Origin: Nostoc sp. UHCC 0870
Lineage (GTDB): Bacteria > Cyanobacteriota > Cyanobacteriia > Cyanobacteriales > Nostocaceae
Length of the DNA: 64,000 nucleotides
Assembly: GCF_022063185.1 (NCBI RefSeq)
Contig: NZ_CP091913.1
Coordinates: forward strand, 2,357,501 to 2,421,500
Direction: 5' to 3'
Below the pieces are notes generated by a model. That model worked only from the letters and a program-made list of their open reading frames with translations, was not told the origin of the DNA and searched no databases. Below are positions 1-8,766 of this stretch, piece by piece. How positions within the stretch are numbered: position 1 is the first letter of the stretch; each line of letters starts with the position of its first letter. The position numbers and the translations under genes were made by a program.

Positions 1-106
1 GATGAGTTTTATTTCTACTAATTTAAAAAGTAGTAATAGAAGTCAGAATTGATTCCGAAGCGGGATTGATACTAGTGCGTTAAGTTTAAATTGATGGATA
101 AGCAAG

Positions 107-162
107 TTCGTAGTAAGGACTTTAGTCCTGATTTTTCTAAGGACTAAAGTCCTTACTACGAA
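107..162. repeat. Perfect 23-bp inverted repeat (hairpin element)
   Basis: Two 23-bp arms (107-129 and 140-162) are exact reverse complements around a 10-nt loop. The arm core is GTAGTAAGGACTTTAGTCCT. Related half or imperfect copies lie at 19816-19840 and about 56073-56188, so this is a dispersed palindromic family. No gene is visible in bases 1-350. Confidence 0.85.
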
Positions 163-271
163 CCGTCAAGCCTAACTTGACCAGTAATAAGCTGTAAACG
201 GTGAGGGGTACAATGCCTGTAGGAATCATAACTAATTAACAGGACTTGATATTAGTATTTTTACTCGGCAT

Positions 272-305
272 CGGCTAAACGCCGCGCTACCGCTAACAGC
301 ACTCA
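272..305. repeat. 34-bp dispersed repeat, copy 1
   Basis: The segment beginning CGGCTAAACGCCGCG and ending AACAGCACTCA recurs identically at 6252-6285. Both copies adjoin ACTCANN heptamer repeats, so the heptamers and this module probably spread together. Confidence 0.85.
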
Positions 306-353
306 TTACTCATTACTCATTACTCATTACTCAGCACTCATTACTCAGCACTA
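300..353. repeat. STRR heptamer array (ACTCATT/ACTCAGC)
   Basis: About seven tandem 7-bp units end at the panC-cmk stop codon. This is the short tandemly repeated repetitive sequence type known from heterocystous cyanobacteria. Confidence 0.85.
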
Positions 354-1946
354 AGATAAGCGTTGCTGATAGTAGTTAACAATTTCTTGTGTAACGTCAG
401 ATATGGTGAGACCATCGGTTTGCAGTTCAATGGCATCTGCTGCTTTTTGCAAGGGGGAGACTTTGCGAGTGCTATCTTTCCAGTCACGTTCGGCAATATC
501 TCGTTCCAGTTGTTCTAGATTGACTTCTGGTTGTCCTTGTTTTTGAAAGTCTTCTTGACGACGACGGGCGCGTTCACCAACGGAGGCGGTTAAAAAGATT
601 TTGATTTCTGCATCGGGGAATACATGAGTACCAATGTCTCGACCTTCAGCGACTAAACCACCTTTTTTGCCCCAGATTTGCTGTTGTTTTACCAAGGCTT
701 CCCGAACAGCACCTTGGGCAGCGATCGCAGATACTTGAGATGTGACTGCAATAGAACGAATAGCTTGAGTCACATCAGTTTCATTAATCCAAACCCGCAC
801 GGGAGACTGTAAATCTGGGCTGGGAGTCAGTTCAATTTTACATTCATTAGCTAATTGGGCGATCGCACACTCATCATCAATGGCAATACCTTGTTCTAGC
901 ACTAACCAAGTCATAGCACGGTACATCGCGCCTGTATCTAGATACACTAGACCTAACTTTGCTGCCACCTGTCGGGCTACTGTGGATTTTCCAGCCCCGG
1001 CTGGCCCATCAATAGCGATGATAGGTTGGCGATCGCGCAAGATGGTATTATCAATCAACCGTGTAGACCCAAGACGAGCTGCGATCGCAAGCATTCCTTC
1101 CTCCGTAACTTTATCTAAAAACATCAATGTAGTCGGTTCAACTAATTCAATATATTCCACTGAGACTGTACTGACCTTGGCTAATTCCTGTTGGACGGCG
1201 GCTATCAATTGATGGCGATCGCTTACACCTGCACGAAAAGCCTTTTCAGCTTGTTGCAGACCGCAATACAATACTGCTGCTTGCTGTTTTTCTTCGGCAG
1301 TCAAATACTGATTACGAGAACTCAAGGCCAGACCCGAAGCTTCCCGCACTATCGGACAAGCAATAATCTCTACCGGCAAATTTAAATCAGCCACTAACTG
1401 TTTAATAATAGCTAGCTGCTGACCATCCTTTTGACCAAAGTAGGCTCGGTCAGGTTGTACTAAGTTCAAAAGCTTAGTCACAATCGTCGCCACACCTTGA
1501 AAGTGACCTAACCGAGAACGACCACACAAGCCAGATATCATAGCAGATGGAGGGATTACTTGTGTTACCTTATATTCTTGTATATTCTTGTAAATTCCCA
1601 TTTCTTCCGGAGTAGGCGCAAAAATGGCATCTACCCCAGCTTGTTCACACAATTTTCGGTCTTCTGCCAAAGTTCGAGGATAGCGTTCAAAATCCTCATT
1701 AGGGCCAAATTGCAGGGGATTAACGAAAATACTGACAATTACCGTCGAATTTTCTTGTCGCGCCCGTGCAATCAAGCTTAAATGCCCTTGATGTAAACTG
1801 CCCATAGTGGGTACTAGACCAATGGCTGTCTGATACCAACCGCTCATTCCATCCAGGACTAGATCATCTGTTCCTGTAAGCTGAGTTTCCCAGCGATGTT
1901 TATTTAAATAGCAACGTAAAGCTGCAACTTTTGTCAGCAGGCGCAC
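351..1946 (-). CDS. panC-cmk: Bifunctional pantoate--beta-alanine ligase / cytidylate kinase
   Basis: This 531-residue fusion joins two enzymes. The N-terminal half (about 1-290) is pantothenate synthetase, with the HIGH-type motif PTMGSLHQGHLSLI near residue 46, the pantoate-binding segment FVNPLQFGPNEDFERYPRT, and LSSRNQYL. It condenses pantoate and beta-alanine with ATP. The C-terminal half (about 308-531) is CMP kinase, with Walker A GPAGAGKST and the DTGAMYRAM segment. Both are cytosolic. The fusion is known in cyanobacteria. The start codon is GTG (rc of 1944-1946). AGGGG lies about 10 nt upstream, at the base of a hairpin whose T-tract runs into the start. An insertion sequence now separates it from the upstream gene. 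Confidence 0.95.
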   Translation of the reverse strand: MRLLTKVAALRCYLNKHRWETQLTGTDDLVLDGMSGWYQTAIGLVPTMGSLHQGHLSLIARARQENSTVIVSIFVNPLQFGPNEDFERYPRTLAEDRKLCEQAGVDAIFAPTPEEMGIYKNIQEYKVTQVIPPSAMISGLCGRSRLGHFQGVATIVTKLLNLVQPDRAYFGQKDGQQLAIIKQLVADLNLPVEIIACPIVREASGLALSSRNQYLTAEEKQQAAVLYCGLQQAEKAFRAGVSDRHQLIAAVQQELAKVSTVSVEYIELVEPTTLMFLDKVTEEGMLAIAARLGSTRLIDNTILRDRQPIIAIDGPAGAGKSTVARQVAAKLGLVYLDTGAMYRAMTWLVLEQGIAIDDECAIAQLANECKIELTPSPDLQSPVRVWINETDVTQAIRSIAVTSQVSAIAAQGAVREALVKQQQIWGKKGGLVAEGRDIGTHVFPDAEIKIFLTASVGERARRRQEDFQKQGQPEVNLEQLERDIAERDWKDSTRKVSPLQKAADAIELQTDGLTISDVTQEIVNYYQQRLS

Positions 1947-1998
1947 AAAAAAAATACCCCTAGTTCTTCTTTAGCCTCTCCTCCGTTAGTTTATCTAA

Positions 1999-2924
1999 GA
2001 GGGTGTTTATAAAATAATTCTTAAGCGGTTGAGCGACTATGATTACGGGCTAATCGACGTAACATTAAATGCGTCATAGCGGCGTATATCATGGTTTCAC
2101 TTGTTTGGGGATGATACTCGTAATCTTTACTGAGACGACGATAACGACCTAACCATGCAAGTGTACGTTCCACAACCCAACGTCGAGGTAATACTTTAAA
2201 GCCTGAAGTGTCATCAGAGCGTTTAACAATCTCAATTGCACAGCCAATAAAATACCTGACCCAATCAACTAGTTTTCCAGCATATCCAGCATCTGCCCAA
2301 ATTAAATGCAGTTTGGGGAATGAGTATTGAATTTTATCTAGTACCAGTTTTGCTCCGTCACGGTCTTGAATTGAAGCTGTATGTACAACAACCATCAAAA
2401 TTAAACCCATCGTATCAACAAGGATATGGCGTTTGCGACCATTAATCTTTTTTCCGGCATCATAGCCCTTCACCCCTCCTTTCTCAGTTGTTTTCACTGT
2501 TTGTGAGTCTATAATTCCTGCGGATGGTTCTACATCTCGTCCTTCGAGTTGCCTGAGTTGCGCTCGCAGAACTGAATGAATTTTTTGCCATATACCTTTG
2601 CGCTGCCAACGTTGAAAATATGAGTATACAGTTTGCCATGCTGGTAAATCGTGAGGCATCATTCGCCATGAGCAGCCAGCGCGCAAGATGTAAAAAATCG
2701 CATTTACCACTTCCCGCATCTCGATTTCACGCTTTTTTCCACGTTTGTGCTTACGTTCTGCTGGAATCATTGATTTAATCAAATCCCATTCGGTATCGGA
2801 AATGTCTGTGGGATAAGGTTTTCGACTCATGGCATCCGATTCAAATATGACGACTGTCTTTTTTAAAATACCTGTCCTGCGAAATGACTGCGATCCTCTT
2901 TATTTTTTATTTATAAACACCCTC
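1999..2924. mobile_element. IS5-family insertion sequence, apparently complete
   Basis: The 926-bp element has perfect 15-bp terminal inverted repeats, GAGGGTGTTTATAAA (1999-2013) and its complement (2910-2924). It is flanked by TAA direct repeats (1996-1998, 2925-2927). A 3-bp TNA duplication is typical of the IS1031-type group of IS5. It carries one transposase gene with no visible damage. Confidence 0.9.
2021..2830 (-). CDS. IS5-family DDE transposase
   Basis: The 269-residue protein has an N-terminal DUF4096-type region (YPTDISDTEWDLIKSMIP, then the RAGCSWRMMPHDLP segment). The catalytic segments are GIIDSQTVKTTEKGG (first Asp), LIWADAGYAG (second Asp) and RWVVERTLAWLGRYRRLSKDYE (Glu). 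It cuts and rejoins the ends of the surrounding element. It starts at an ATG inside the right terminus and fills most of the IS. Length and motifs are normal, so it may be active. Confidence 0.93.
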   Translation of the reverse strand: MSRKPYPTDISDTEWDLIKSMIPAERKHKRGKKREIEMREVVNAIFYILRAGCSWRMMPHDLPAWQTVYSYFQRWQRKGIWQKIHSVLRAQLRQLEGRDVEPSAGIIDSQTVKTTEKGGVKGYDAGKKINGRKRHILVDTMGLILMVVVHTASIQDRDGAKLVLDKIQYSFPKLHLIWADAGYAGKLVDWVRYFIGCAIEIVKRSDDTSGFKVLPRRWVVERTLAWLGRYRRLSKDYEYHPQTSETMIYAAMTHLMLRRLARNHSRSTA

Positions 2925-2950
2925 TAAGGACAAGAGAAAGAACTAGGGGC

Positions 2951-3040
2951 GATTGGGGATTGGGGATTGGGGATTGGGGATTGGGGATTGGGGACTGGGG
3001 ACTGGGGACTGGGGACTGGGGACTGGGGACTGGGGATTAG
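2951..3040. repeat. STRR heptamer array (GGGGATT/GGGGACT)
   Basis: About 12 tandem heptamers lie downstream of rlpA. The GGGGACT unit also occurs inside the aminotransferase and helicase coding sequences. Confidence 0.9.
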
Positions 3041-3056
3041 TTTGAATCCAAAATCC

Positions 3057-3122
3057 CCCTGTCACCTGTAACCTGTAACCTGTAACCTGTCACCTGTAAC
3101 CTGTAACCTGTAACCCGTCACC
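3057..3122. repeat. STRR heptamer array (CCTGTAA/CCTGTCA)
   Basis: About nine tandem 7-bp units lie directly after the preceding GGGGATT array, ending about 10 bp from the rlpA stop codon. Confidence 0.88.
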
Positions 3123-3132
3123 TTCCCCCAAA

Positions 3133-4245
3133 CTACCGACCCAGAACTTCAATTTTCACTGGTGCAACACCACTACCGATCATGCCTATCATTCTGGCTG
3201 CACCGGTCGATAAGTCAATCACTCTACCCCGAATGTATGGGCCTCTGTCGTTGATTCGCACTACAACAGAACGACCGTTGCGGGTATTGGTTACACGCAC
3301 TCTTGTACCAAAGGGTAAGCTACGATGAGCGGCGGTCATGGCTTCTGAGTTGAATCTCTCGCCTGTTGCAGTGGGTCTACCATGAAAACCCCGACCGTAA
3401 AAGGAAGCTATCCCTTGGAAGCTAAGTCTAATATTGCTAGCAATTTGTTGGGGCAAATTGGCTACAGGCTGTGATGAACGTGAACGTGATGGTAAGTTAG
3501 CAATCTCTGTGAGAGGAGAGGCGTTGCCGATTAGTCTCCGTAGGCGGTTTGTGGCTTGCAACGCGTCTTTTGCTAGGTCATTGGTGGTATCTGCCAGGCG
3601 GGTATTTTGATTAATTTCCACCAATTCTTGATTGTTGATTTTGATGGTGTAGCGATCGCCTGGCTGTTGTTGGACTGAGACACCTTTGTTCTGAGATGGA
3701 TTGGCAACTCTCGCTTCGCCTTGTCCCTTCCAACTGACGCTGATTTGATCAGCCTTCACATTATTTCGGATCATCTGGTTGATCTTGGCTGCTATCAGAC
3801 CGGCTTTATGCACTGGGTCATCTTGCAGCGAGCCAGTGGGAATCTTGGCATTTGCTATATTGCCTAGACTCGCCACCTGAAATGAGTTTTCAGTATTAAG
3901 GGCGTACAATTGCACGCCCTGATCATTTGCTCCTATGACACCTACTTTCTTTTCGGTGCTAGCAATTGGTTTAGAACTCAAAAATGTAATAACTGGAATG
4001 TTTCGGATATAAAGGGTCGCCGCCCTCCGACCGCCAACCTTGTGAGGATGAATGCTCGTATTCACAGCATCAGAGGTATTTCCCCCTGTTGAAGTTTTCA
4101 ACTCCCCTACCTTAACTACATCACCAGCTGCTGCTTTTGGTGCAGCTGGTGTATTTAGCTTGGTGGTTTGAGTACGACCAACTGAGGGTGTCCCCATAAC
4201 GGTCAGAGATAAGGCAACAATAGTCCAAAAATGTCTTTGATTCAT
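3133..4245 (-). CDS. rlpA: RlpA-family septal ring lytic transglycosylase (double-psi beta-barrel)
   Basis: I chose the ATG at 4245, giving [23 protein letters not shown], a Sec-type signal peptide. The open frame extends to 4323 but that stretch looks non-coding. The mature protein has a long unassigned middle region. It ends in a double-psi beta-barrel domain, roughly the last 90 residues, starting at [20 protein letters not shown] and containing [15 protein letters not shown], as in RlpA. RlpA proteins cleave naked glycan strands of peptidoglycan at septa. There is no lipobox Cys after the signal peptide, so it is probably soluble in the periplasm. It lies upstream of panC-cmk on the same strand. 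Confidence 0.85.
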   Translation of the reverse strand: MNQRHFWTIVALSLTVMGTPSVGRTQTTKLNTPAAPKAAAGDVVKVGELKTSTGGNTSDAVNTSIHPHKVGGRRAATLYIRNIPVITFLSSKPIASTEKKVGVIGANDQGVQLYALNTENSFQVASLGNIANAKIPTGSLQDDPVHKAGLIAAKINQMIRNNVKADQISVSWKGQGEARVANPSQNKGVSVQQQPGDRYTIKINNQELVEINQNTRLADTTNDLAKDALQATNRLRRLIGNASPLTEIANLPSRSRSSQPVANLPQQIASNIRLSFQGIASFYGRGFHGRPTATGERFNSEAMTAAHRSLPFGTRVRVTNTRNGRSVVVRINDRGPYIRGRVIDLSTGAARMIGMIGSGVAPVKIEVLGR

Positions 4246-4323
4246 GCGTCCGATTTTAAAGCGACTATAGAACAGCAGTTTCTTAGTAATTGGGAGCGTG
4301 TAACAAATTTTAGTTATTAGCAA

Positions 4324-5071
4324 ACTCTCCTAAGATGCGAACTCGTTCCGCTTCTACTTTCTGTTTATAACTGCAACAGACTAACATGAAGTTCTCAGCT
4401 TGGGGATCAGGGTTTTAGCGTAGGAATTTCCATGATTTTCTAATTTAAGTTCTGAGGACAAGGGCAAAACCTTGTTCGTATGCGGATTTCGCCTATGTAA
4501 CGTTTTTTTCAAACTACTAACATTTTCTTATCAAAACTTAAGATTTCCCGGATTTGAAAATGCTGGGATGAATAATAAATATATCAGGGTTTTTACCGGG
4601 AAATTTTGTAATATTTTAGACTAATAAAGTTTAGTAATATTAGTAATCATAATCAAATATAATACAAAAAAACATCAATAATTTTACTGTATTTAATTTA
4701 GTTTATATTTTTTTTACATTATCTTACAAGCTAGTCACATAAAGATTTATAGCCAGAATAGTTTTATATTCCACTGCAATAGTGATTCATATTTATATGT
4801 TTTTTATAATGTAGAATATGTAATAATACTTTGTAAGTAGCCTCAAGATGTAGTAGCAGTGACATAACACTACAGTAATCATGAGTAAAAAAAAGTGCTT
4901 GTTACTGTAGCAGATATTTTATTTAATCAAAATAAAGTTGTTCAGGGAAAAATCAAAAATTATCCTCAAGAGTGTGTAGACTATTTTTCGTATGTATTAA
5001 AAATTACATCCAAATAGTGATTTTTAACTCAGTTGATCAATTAAGTTTTTAAATATCAAGCTATTAGCCTC
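4324..5071. other. AT-rich intergenic region
   Basis: About 750 bp separate the divergent rlpA and glsA genes. It is strongly AT-rich and free of STRRs. The only coding-like signal is the small frame at 4881-5017, described separately. It should hold both promoters, but I cannot place them firmly. Confidence 0.5.
4881..5017 (+). pseudogene. Possible small ORF with a homopolymer frameshift
   Basis: An ATG at 4881 reads MSKKK and then a stop, because the A-run at 4887-4894 is 8 long. With one more A the frame would continue for 40 codons from 4895 to the TAG at 5015, starting VLVTVADILFNQNKVVQG. It ends 54 bp before the glutaminase start. I do not recognise the product. It could be a decayed gene, a slippage-dependent leader peptide or chance. 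Confidence 0.25.
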
Positions 5072-6046
5072 ATGTCCAACCCAGAAAATCAAGAAAAGAT
5101 AGAAATAAATTCCTCTCCACTGTTAAAGGTGATTAATGAATTGCACCTTAAATACAAATCATTGACGGAAGGAACATTAGCAAACTACATTCCCGAACTA
5201 GCAAAAGTCAACCCAGATTTATTTAGTATTTGTATTGTTACCGTAGACGGTCAGATTTACGAAGTTGGGGATTCTCAACAGCTATTTACTATCCAATCAA
5301 TTTCTAAAGTATTTGCTTACGGACTGGCCTTAGAGGATCATGGACGGGATTATGTACTGACTAGAGTGGGAGTAGAACCAACTGGTGAGGCATTTAATGC
5401 GATTATCCTGGATGAGCAATCAAAGCGACCGTATAACCCAATGGTAAATGCTGGCGCGATCGCCACTACCAGTTTAATTAAAGGAGCGGGAGCAACAGAA
5501 CGCCTTAATCGGTTACTAGATATGTTTCGACGCTACATTGGTCATGATGTATTTGTTGATATTTCCGTCTTTACCTCCGAACGCAGCACCGGACATCGCA
5601 ACCGCGCAATGGCGCATCTAATGCTTAACTTTGGCATGATTAACCAAAATATTGAAGAAGCCTTAGACCTATATTTTCAACAATGCGCCGTAATGATGAA
5701 CTGTCGTGACTTAGCCGTGATGGCTGCGACTTTAGCCAACAGAGGTGCAAACCCAATTACAGGCGAACAAGCTGTAGATAAGCGTTACATCAAAGATATT
5801 CTCAGCGTCATGTATACCTGCGGGATGTATAACTTTGCCGGTGAGTGGGCTTACAAAATTGGTATCCCTGCCAAAAGTGGTGTTTGTGGCGGTATTATGG
5901 CTGTTGTCCCCCATCAAATGGGAATTGCTGTGTTTTCACCACCTTTAGATAGCCGTGGTAACAGTGTTAGGGGAGTAAAAGTCTGTGAAGAACTATCTCA
6001 GCGTTTAGGCTTACATCTATTTGATTGTTCCGGTTCACAAATTTGA
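5072..6046 (+). CDS. glsA: Glutaminase (GlsA family)
   Basis: The 324-residue protein has the serine-dependent beta-lactamase-like glutaminase fold. It hydrolyses L-glutamine to glutamate and ammonia in the cytosol. Visible family motifs are [16 protein letters not shown], carrying the catalytic Ser-x-x-Lys, [15 protein letters not shown], the central Tyr-containing region, and [14 protein letters not shown] near the C-terminus. Length is normal for the family. No strong ribosome binding site precedes the ATG. It is a lone gene between intergenic repeats. Confidence 0.95.
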   Translation: MSNPENQEKIEINSSPLLKVINELHLKYKSLTEGTLANYIPELAKVNPDLFSICIVTVDGQIYEVGDSQQLFTIQSISKVFAYGLALEDHGRDYVLTRVGVEPTGEAFNAIILDEQSKRPYNPMVNAGAIATTSLIKGAGATERLNRLLDMFRRYIGHDVFVDISVFTSERSTGHRNRAMAHLMLNFGMINQNIEEALDLYFQQCAVMMNCRDLAVMAATLANRGANPITGEQAVDKRYIKDILSVMYTCGMYNFAGEWAYKIGIPAKSGVCGGIMAVVPHQMGIAVFSPPLDSRGNSVRGVKVCEELSQRLGLHLFDCSGSQI

Positions 6047-6083
6047 AGGATACCCTCTTAGAGAAGCTATATCTATATATATA

Positions 6084-6186
6084 GGGGTGTAAGGGTGTAA
6101 GGGTGTAAGGGTGTAAGGGTGTAAGGGTGTAAGGGTGTAAGGGTGTAAGGGTGTAAGGGTGTAAGGGTGTAAGGGTGTAAGGGTGT
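6084..6186. repeat. 8-bp tandem repeat (GGTGTAAG)
   Basis: About 13 uninterrupted octamers lie just after glsA. The period is 8, unlike the 7-bp arrays elsewhere. A minus-strand frame through it (HPYTLTPL repeats) is an artefact of the repeat. Confidence 0.9.
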
Positions 6187-6216
6187 TGGATGGGGATTGA
6201 AAAAGAACCCAACACG

Positions 6217-6312
6217 TCAGAACTCAGCACTCAGCACTCAGAACTCAGCACCGGCTAAACGCCGCGCTACCGCTAACAGCACTCAGAACTCAGCACTCAG
6301 CACTCAGCACTA
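6217..6312. repeat. STRR array (ACTCAGC/ACTCAGA) with 34-bp module
   Basis: Heptamers flank a second, identical copy (6252-6285) of the 34-bp module seen at 272-305. Confidence 0.88.
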
Positions 6313-6393
6313 AATGTCTGACTTGCCATCTAGAAAAAGAGATGCCAAAACTATAGGTAAATTCTGCGACTTGGGTAAAGTCAGGAAAGTACA

Positions 6394-7062
6394 ATGGCAA
6401 ATTTTGAAATTATTGAGCGCGAAAGTTTACGTTTAGTGAAAGTAACATTGCAAAACGAAACAGTGCGTACTGAATCTGGGGCAATGTATTATATGCGTGG
6501 CAATATTACCATGCAATCTAAAGCACCTTCAGCCGGGGGATTTTTAAAATCTCTAGCCACAGGAGAAAACATTTTTCGCCCCACGTACACAGGTACAGGT
6601 GAATTATATTTAGAGCCTTCTTTGTCTGGATATCACATTTTAGAATTAGACGGTAATGAATGGATATTAGACAGTGGTGCTTATTGGGCTAGTGATGGCA
6701 ATATTGAAGTCGGAATTGAGCGCAATAAATTAGTATCTGGTTTAATTGGTGGCGAAGGTTTGTTTCAAACCAAAGTCAAAGGTAGAGGGACAGTAGTGAT
6801 GGTGACGCAAGGGCCTGTAGAGGTGGTAAACTTACGCAATGAGCGATTAGTAGTGGATGGTAATTTTGCGATCGCCCGAACAAATACAATAAATTATCGC
6901 GTTGAAAAAGCTACTAAATCTATCTTAGGTTCAATGACCTCTGGTGAGTTTCTAGTCAATACCTTTGAGGGAACTGGTACTGTCTTACTTGCTCCTATAC
7001 CTTATTGGCAAGTAATGATGTTACGCCAAATTACAGCAGCAATTCCCAACACTTCGCGGTAA
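6394..7062 (+). CDS. AIM24 family protein
   Basis: The 222-residue protein is all-beta in character with repeated Gly-rich strands. Examples are RTESGAMYYMRGNITM, GTGELYLEPSLSGYHILELDGNEWILDSGAYWA and GLFQTKVKGRGTVVMVTQGP. This matches the AIM24/TIGR00266 family (mitochondrial biogenesis AIM24-like). Bacterial members have no firmly established biochemical role. A purine-rich CAGGAAAG lies about 6 nt before the ATG. The gene stands alone, followed by 167 bp before the amidase gene. It has no signal peptide and no membrane segment. Confidence 0.85.
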   Translation: MANFEIIERESLRLVKVTLQNETVRTESGAMYYMRGNITMQSKAPSAGGFLKSLATGENIFRPTYTGTGELYLEPSLSGYHILELDGNEWILDSGAYWASDGNIEVGIERNKLVSGLIGGEGLFQTKVKGRGTVVMVTQGPVEVVNLRNERLVVDGNFAIARTNTINYRVEKATKSILGSMTSGEFLVNTFEGTGTVLLAPIPYWQVMMLRQITAAIPNTSR

Positions 7063-7229
7063 TAATTATTTATTTGTTGGTTGCACCAACAAGGAATTAA
7101 ATTTTGAGCATTTCCGATGAGATGATTTTTGACTTAAAATTTTAATTCCTTTTATCAGCTAAAGATATTTATAACCGTTACAAAACCGCTATTCTAACCA
7201 ATAATACTGAGCAACTAAACATAGCGGTA

Positions 7230-8195
7230 ATGACCCACCACATTTTAAAAGCCACCAAATCAACTGTGCATCTAGGGGGTTTCTCTCACCTACTAGACCC
7301 TGTACTGACTATTGATTCTGGCGACACAATTGACGTAGAAACCTATACAGGTTACTACATTTACGATAAAGCACCACCAGAATTTATTACATCTGAATTT
7401 TTAGATATCTGCAAAAACTTACCCCCAGAACGCAAAATTGCCGCAGGGCCGCATTTACTCACAGGGCCAATTTACATTCGAGAGGCAAAACCGGGGGATG
7501 TTTTAGAAGTAGAATTAGAAGCGATCGCACCTAGTTTACCAGTCGGGTTTAATGCCATTCGTTCAGGTTGGGGAGCATTACCCAATCAGTTTACTCAACC
7601 TGCTTTGCGATTTATCCCCCTAGATTTAGTCAACAACACCGCCGAATTTCCTTTTAATAGCGGGATTAAAATTCCCCTGAGACCTTTTTTTGGGATTCTT
7701 GGTGTCGCCACCCCAGAAAACGAGCGATCGTCTGTTCCTCCTGGCTGTTATGGTGGTAATATCGACAACCGCGAACTACAAGCCGGCTCACGTATATTTT
7801 TACCGGTTTTCGTTCCTGGGGGATTATTTTCCCTTGGTGATGGACATTCTGCACAGGGAGATGGGGAAGTAAATGTCACCGCCATCGAAACTTCCATGAA
7901 CGGCCGCATCAAAATTACACTCCGTCAGAATTTACCAATTAAAACACCCATTGCAGAAACACCGACTGATATTATCACAATGGGTTTTGCTCCCACATTA
8001 GATGCAGCTTTAGAAATGGCTCTGAAAAATATGATTGATTTTCTAGAGCATTTTGTCAATTTGTCCCCAGAAGATGCTTATGTTTTGTGTAGTTTAGCAG
8101 TCAATTTCCGCATTACCCAAGTTGTTAATAGTCCCAACAAAGGTGTACATGGTATGCTTCCCAAAGCGATATTGTCATCTAAAATCAGTTTATAG
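7230..8195 (+). CDS. Acetamidase/formamidase family protein
   Basis: The 321-residue protein matches the FmdA/AmdA family. It has LTGPIYIREAKPGDVLEVELEAI, GGNIDNRELQAGSRIFLPVFVPGGLFSLGDGHSAQGDGEV, and an aromatic/Asp-rich N-terminus. The His and Asp in GDGHSAQGDGE are the conserved metal/active-site cluster. Members hydrolyse short aliphatic amides (formamide, acetamide) to acid plus ammonia; the true substrate here is unknown. The next gene begins 24 bp downstream on the same strand, so the two are probably co-transcribed. Confidence 0.9.
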   Translation: MTHHILKATKSTVHLGGFSHLLDPVLTIDSGDTIDVETYTGYYIYDKAPPEFITSEFLDICKNLPPERKIAAGPHLLTGPIYIREAKPGDVLEVELEAIAPSLPVGFNAIRSGWGALPNQFTQPALRFIPLDLVNNTAEFPFNSGIKIPLRPFFGILGVATPENERSSVPPGCYGGNIDNRELQAGSRIFLPVFVPGGLFSLGDGHSAQGDGEVNVTAIETSMNGRIKITLRQNLPIKTPIAETPTDIITMGFAPTLDAALEMALKNMIDFLEHFVNLSPEDAYVLCSLAVNFRITQVVNSPNKGVHGMLPKAILSSKISL

Positions 8196-8219
8196 TTACA
8201 ACAAAACTCACAGTTTTCT

Positions 8220-8591
8220 ATGTCTAATTTACTCATTCAACTGTTGCTAATTGGTTTAGCTGCTGGCGTTGCTGGTGGAATGTTTGGCATCGGTGGCGGT
8301 GCAATTATGGTACCGGCAATGGTGTTATTGATGGGGATGGATCAAAAATTTGCTACTGGTACATCCATCGCCGCCCAAGTATTACCAATTGGGATTTTAG
8401 GAGCAGCAGTTTACTATCGTAGCGGCAAAATTGATATTAAATATGCAGTGATTATAGCTATTGGGCTAGTAATTGGTAATCTGTTTGGAGCAATGTTTGC
8501 TAATCAGCCATTTATTAGCAGTGCAATAATGAAAAAGCTTTACGGCATATTTTTGTTAGCTATTGGTATACGGTATTTATTCATACGTTAG
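8220..8591 (+). CDS. Half-length TauE/SafE (TSUP) family membrane protein
   Basis: The 123-residue protein has about four hydrophobic helices. Residues 5-30 contain the family signature GLAAGVAGGMFGIGGGAIMVPAM, and a second pair ends in YGIFLLAIGIRYLF. Full-length sulfite/organosulfonate exporters have about 250 residues from two such halves. This one probably works as a dimer or is a stand-alone half. It lies 24 bp behind the amidase gene. There is no sign of truncation by an inserted element. Substrate is not predictable. Confidence 0.85.
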   Translation: MSNLLIQLLLIGLAAGVAGGMFGIGGGAIMVPAMVLLMGMDQKFATGTSIAAQVLPIGILGAAVYYRSGKIDIKYAVIIAIGLVIGNLFGAMFANQPFISSAIMKKLYGIFLLAIGIRYLFIR

Positions 8592-8619
8592 GGGATTGGG
8601 ATCATCAGTTATCATTTAC

Positions 8620-8652
8620 CAGTCACTTGATAACTGATAACTGATAACTGAT
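8620..8652. repeat. STRR heptamer array (GATAACT)
   Basis: Three to four GATAACT units lie between the TSUP gene and the convergent protease gene. Confidence 0.75.
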
Positions 8653-8700
8653 TTAACACCCCTTATAGCAATTCTCTATGAAGTTGCACGAAATAAATGA

Positions 8701-8730
8701 TGTAGAGACGTTGCATACAACGTCTCTACA
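8701..8730. repeat. Palindromic element TGTAGAGACGTT-N6-AACGTCTCTACA
   Basis: Perfect 12-bp arms surround a 6-nt loop. Further copies lie at 19044-19075 and 23602-23633. This copy sits between convergent genes and could also act as a bidirectional hairpin. Confidence 0.85.
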
Positions 8731-8766
8731 GTCCAGAATAAAGCGCATCTTCATTAAGAAACGGTA

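Larger units (their letters stand above)
1957..2949 (-). terminator. Probable rlpA terminator hairpin, split by an IS
   Basis: Read on the minus strand, CCCCTAGTTCTT (rc of 2938-2949) pairs with AAGAACTAGGGG (rc of 1957-1968). Eight Ts follow directly (rc of 1947-1956). Without the IS the loop would be about 40 nt. The T-tract abuts the panC-cmk GTG, so the hairpin may also have influenced panC expression. The 926-bp element and its duplicated TAA now occupy the loop. Confidence 0.55.

Noticed and set aside
2951..3122. Tandem repeats resembling a CRISPR array
   Set aside because: Units are 7 bp without unique spacers. The same holds for every STRR in the window, and no cas gene is present.
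5967..6230. Minus-strand ORF with HPYTLTPL repeats
   Set aside because: It is produced by the 8-bp DNA repeat and overlaps the glsA 3' end.
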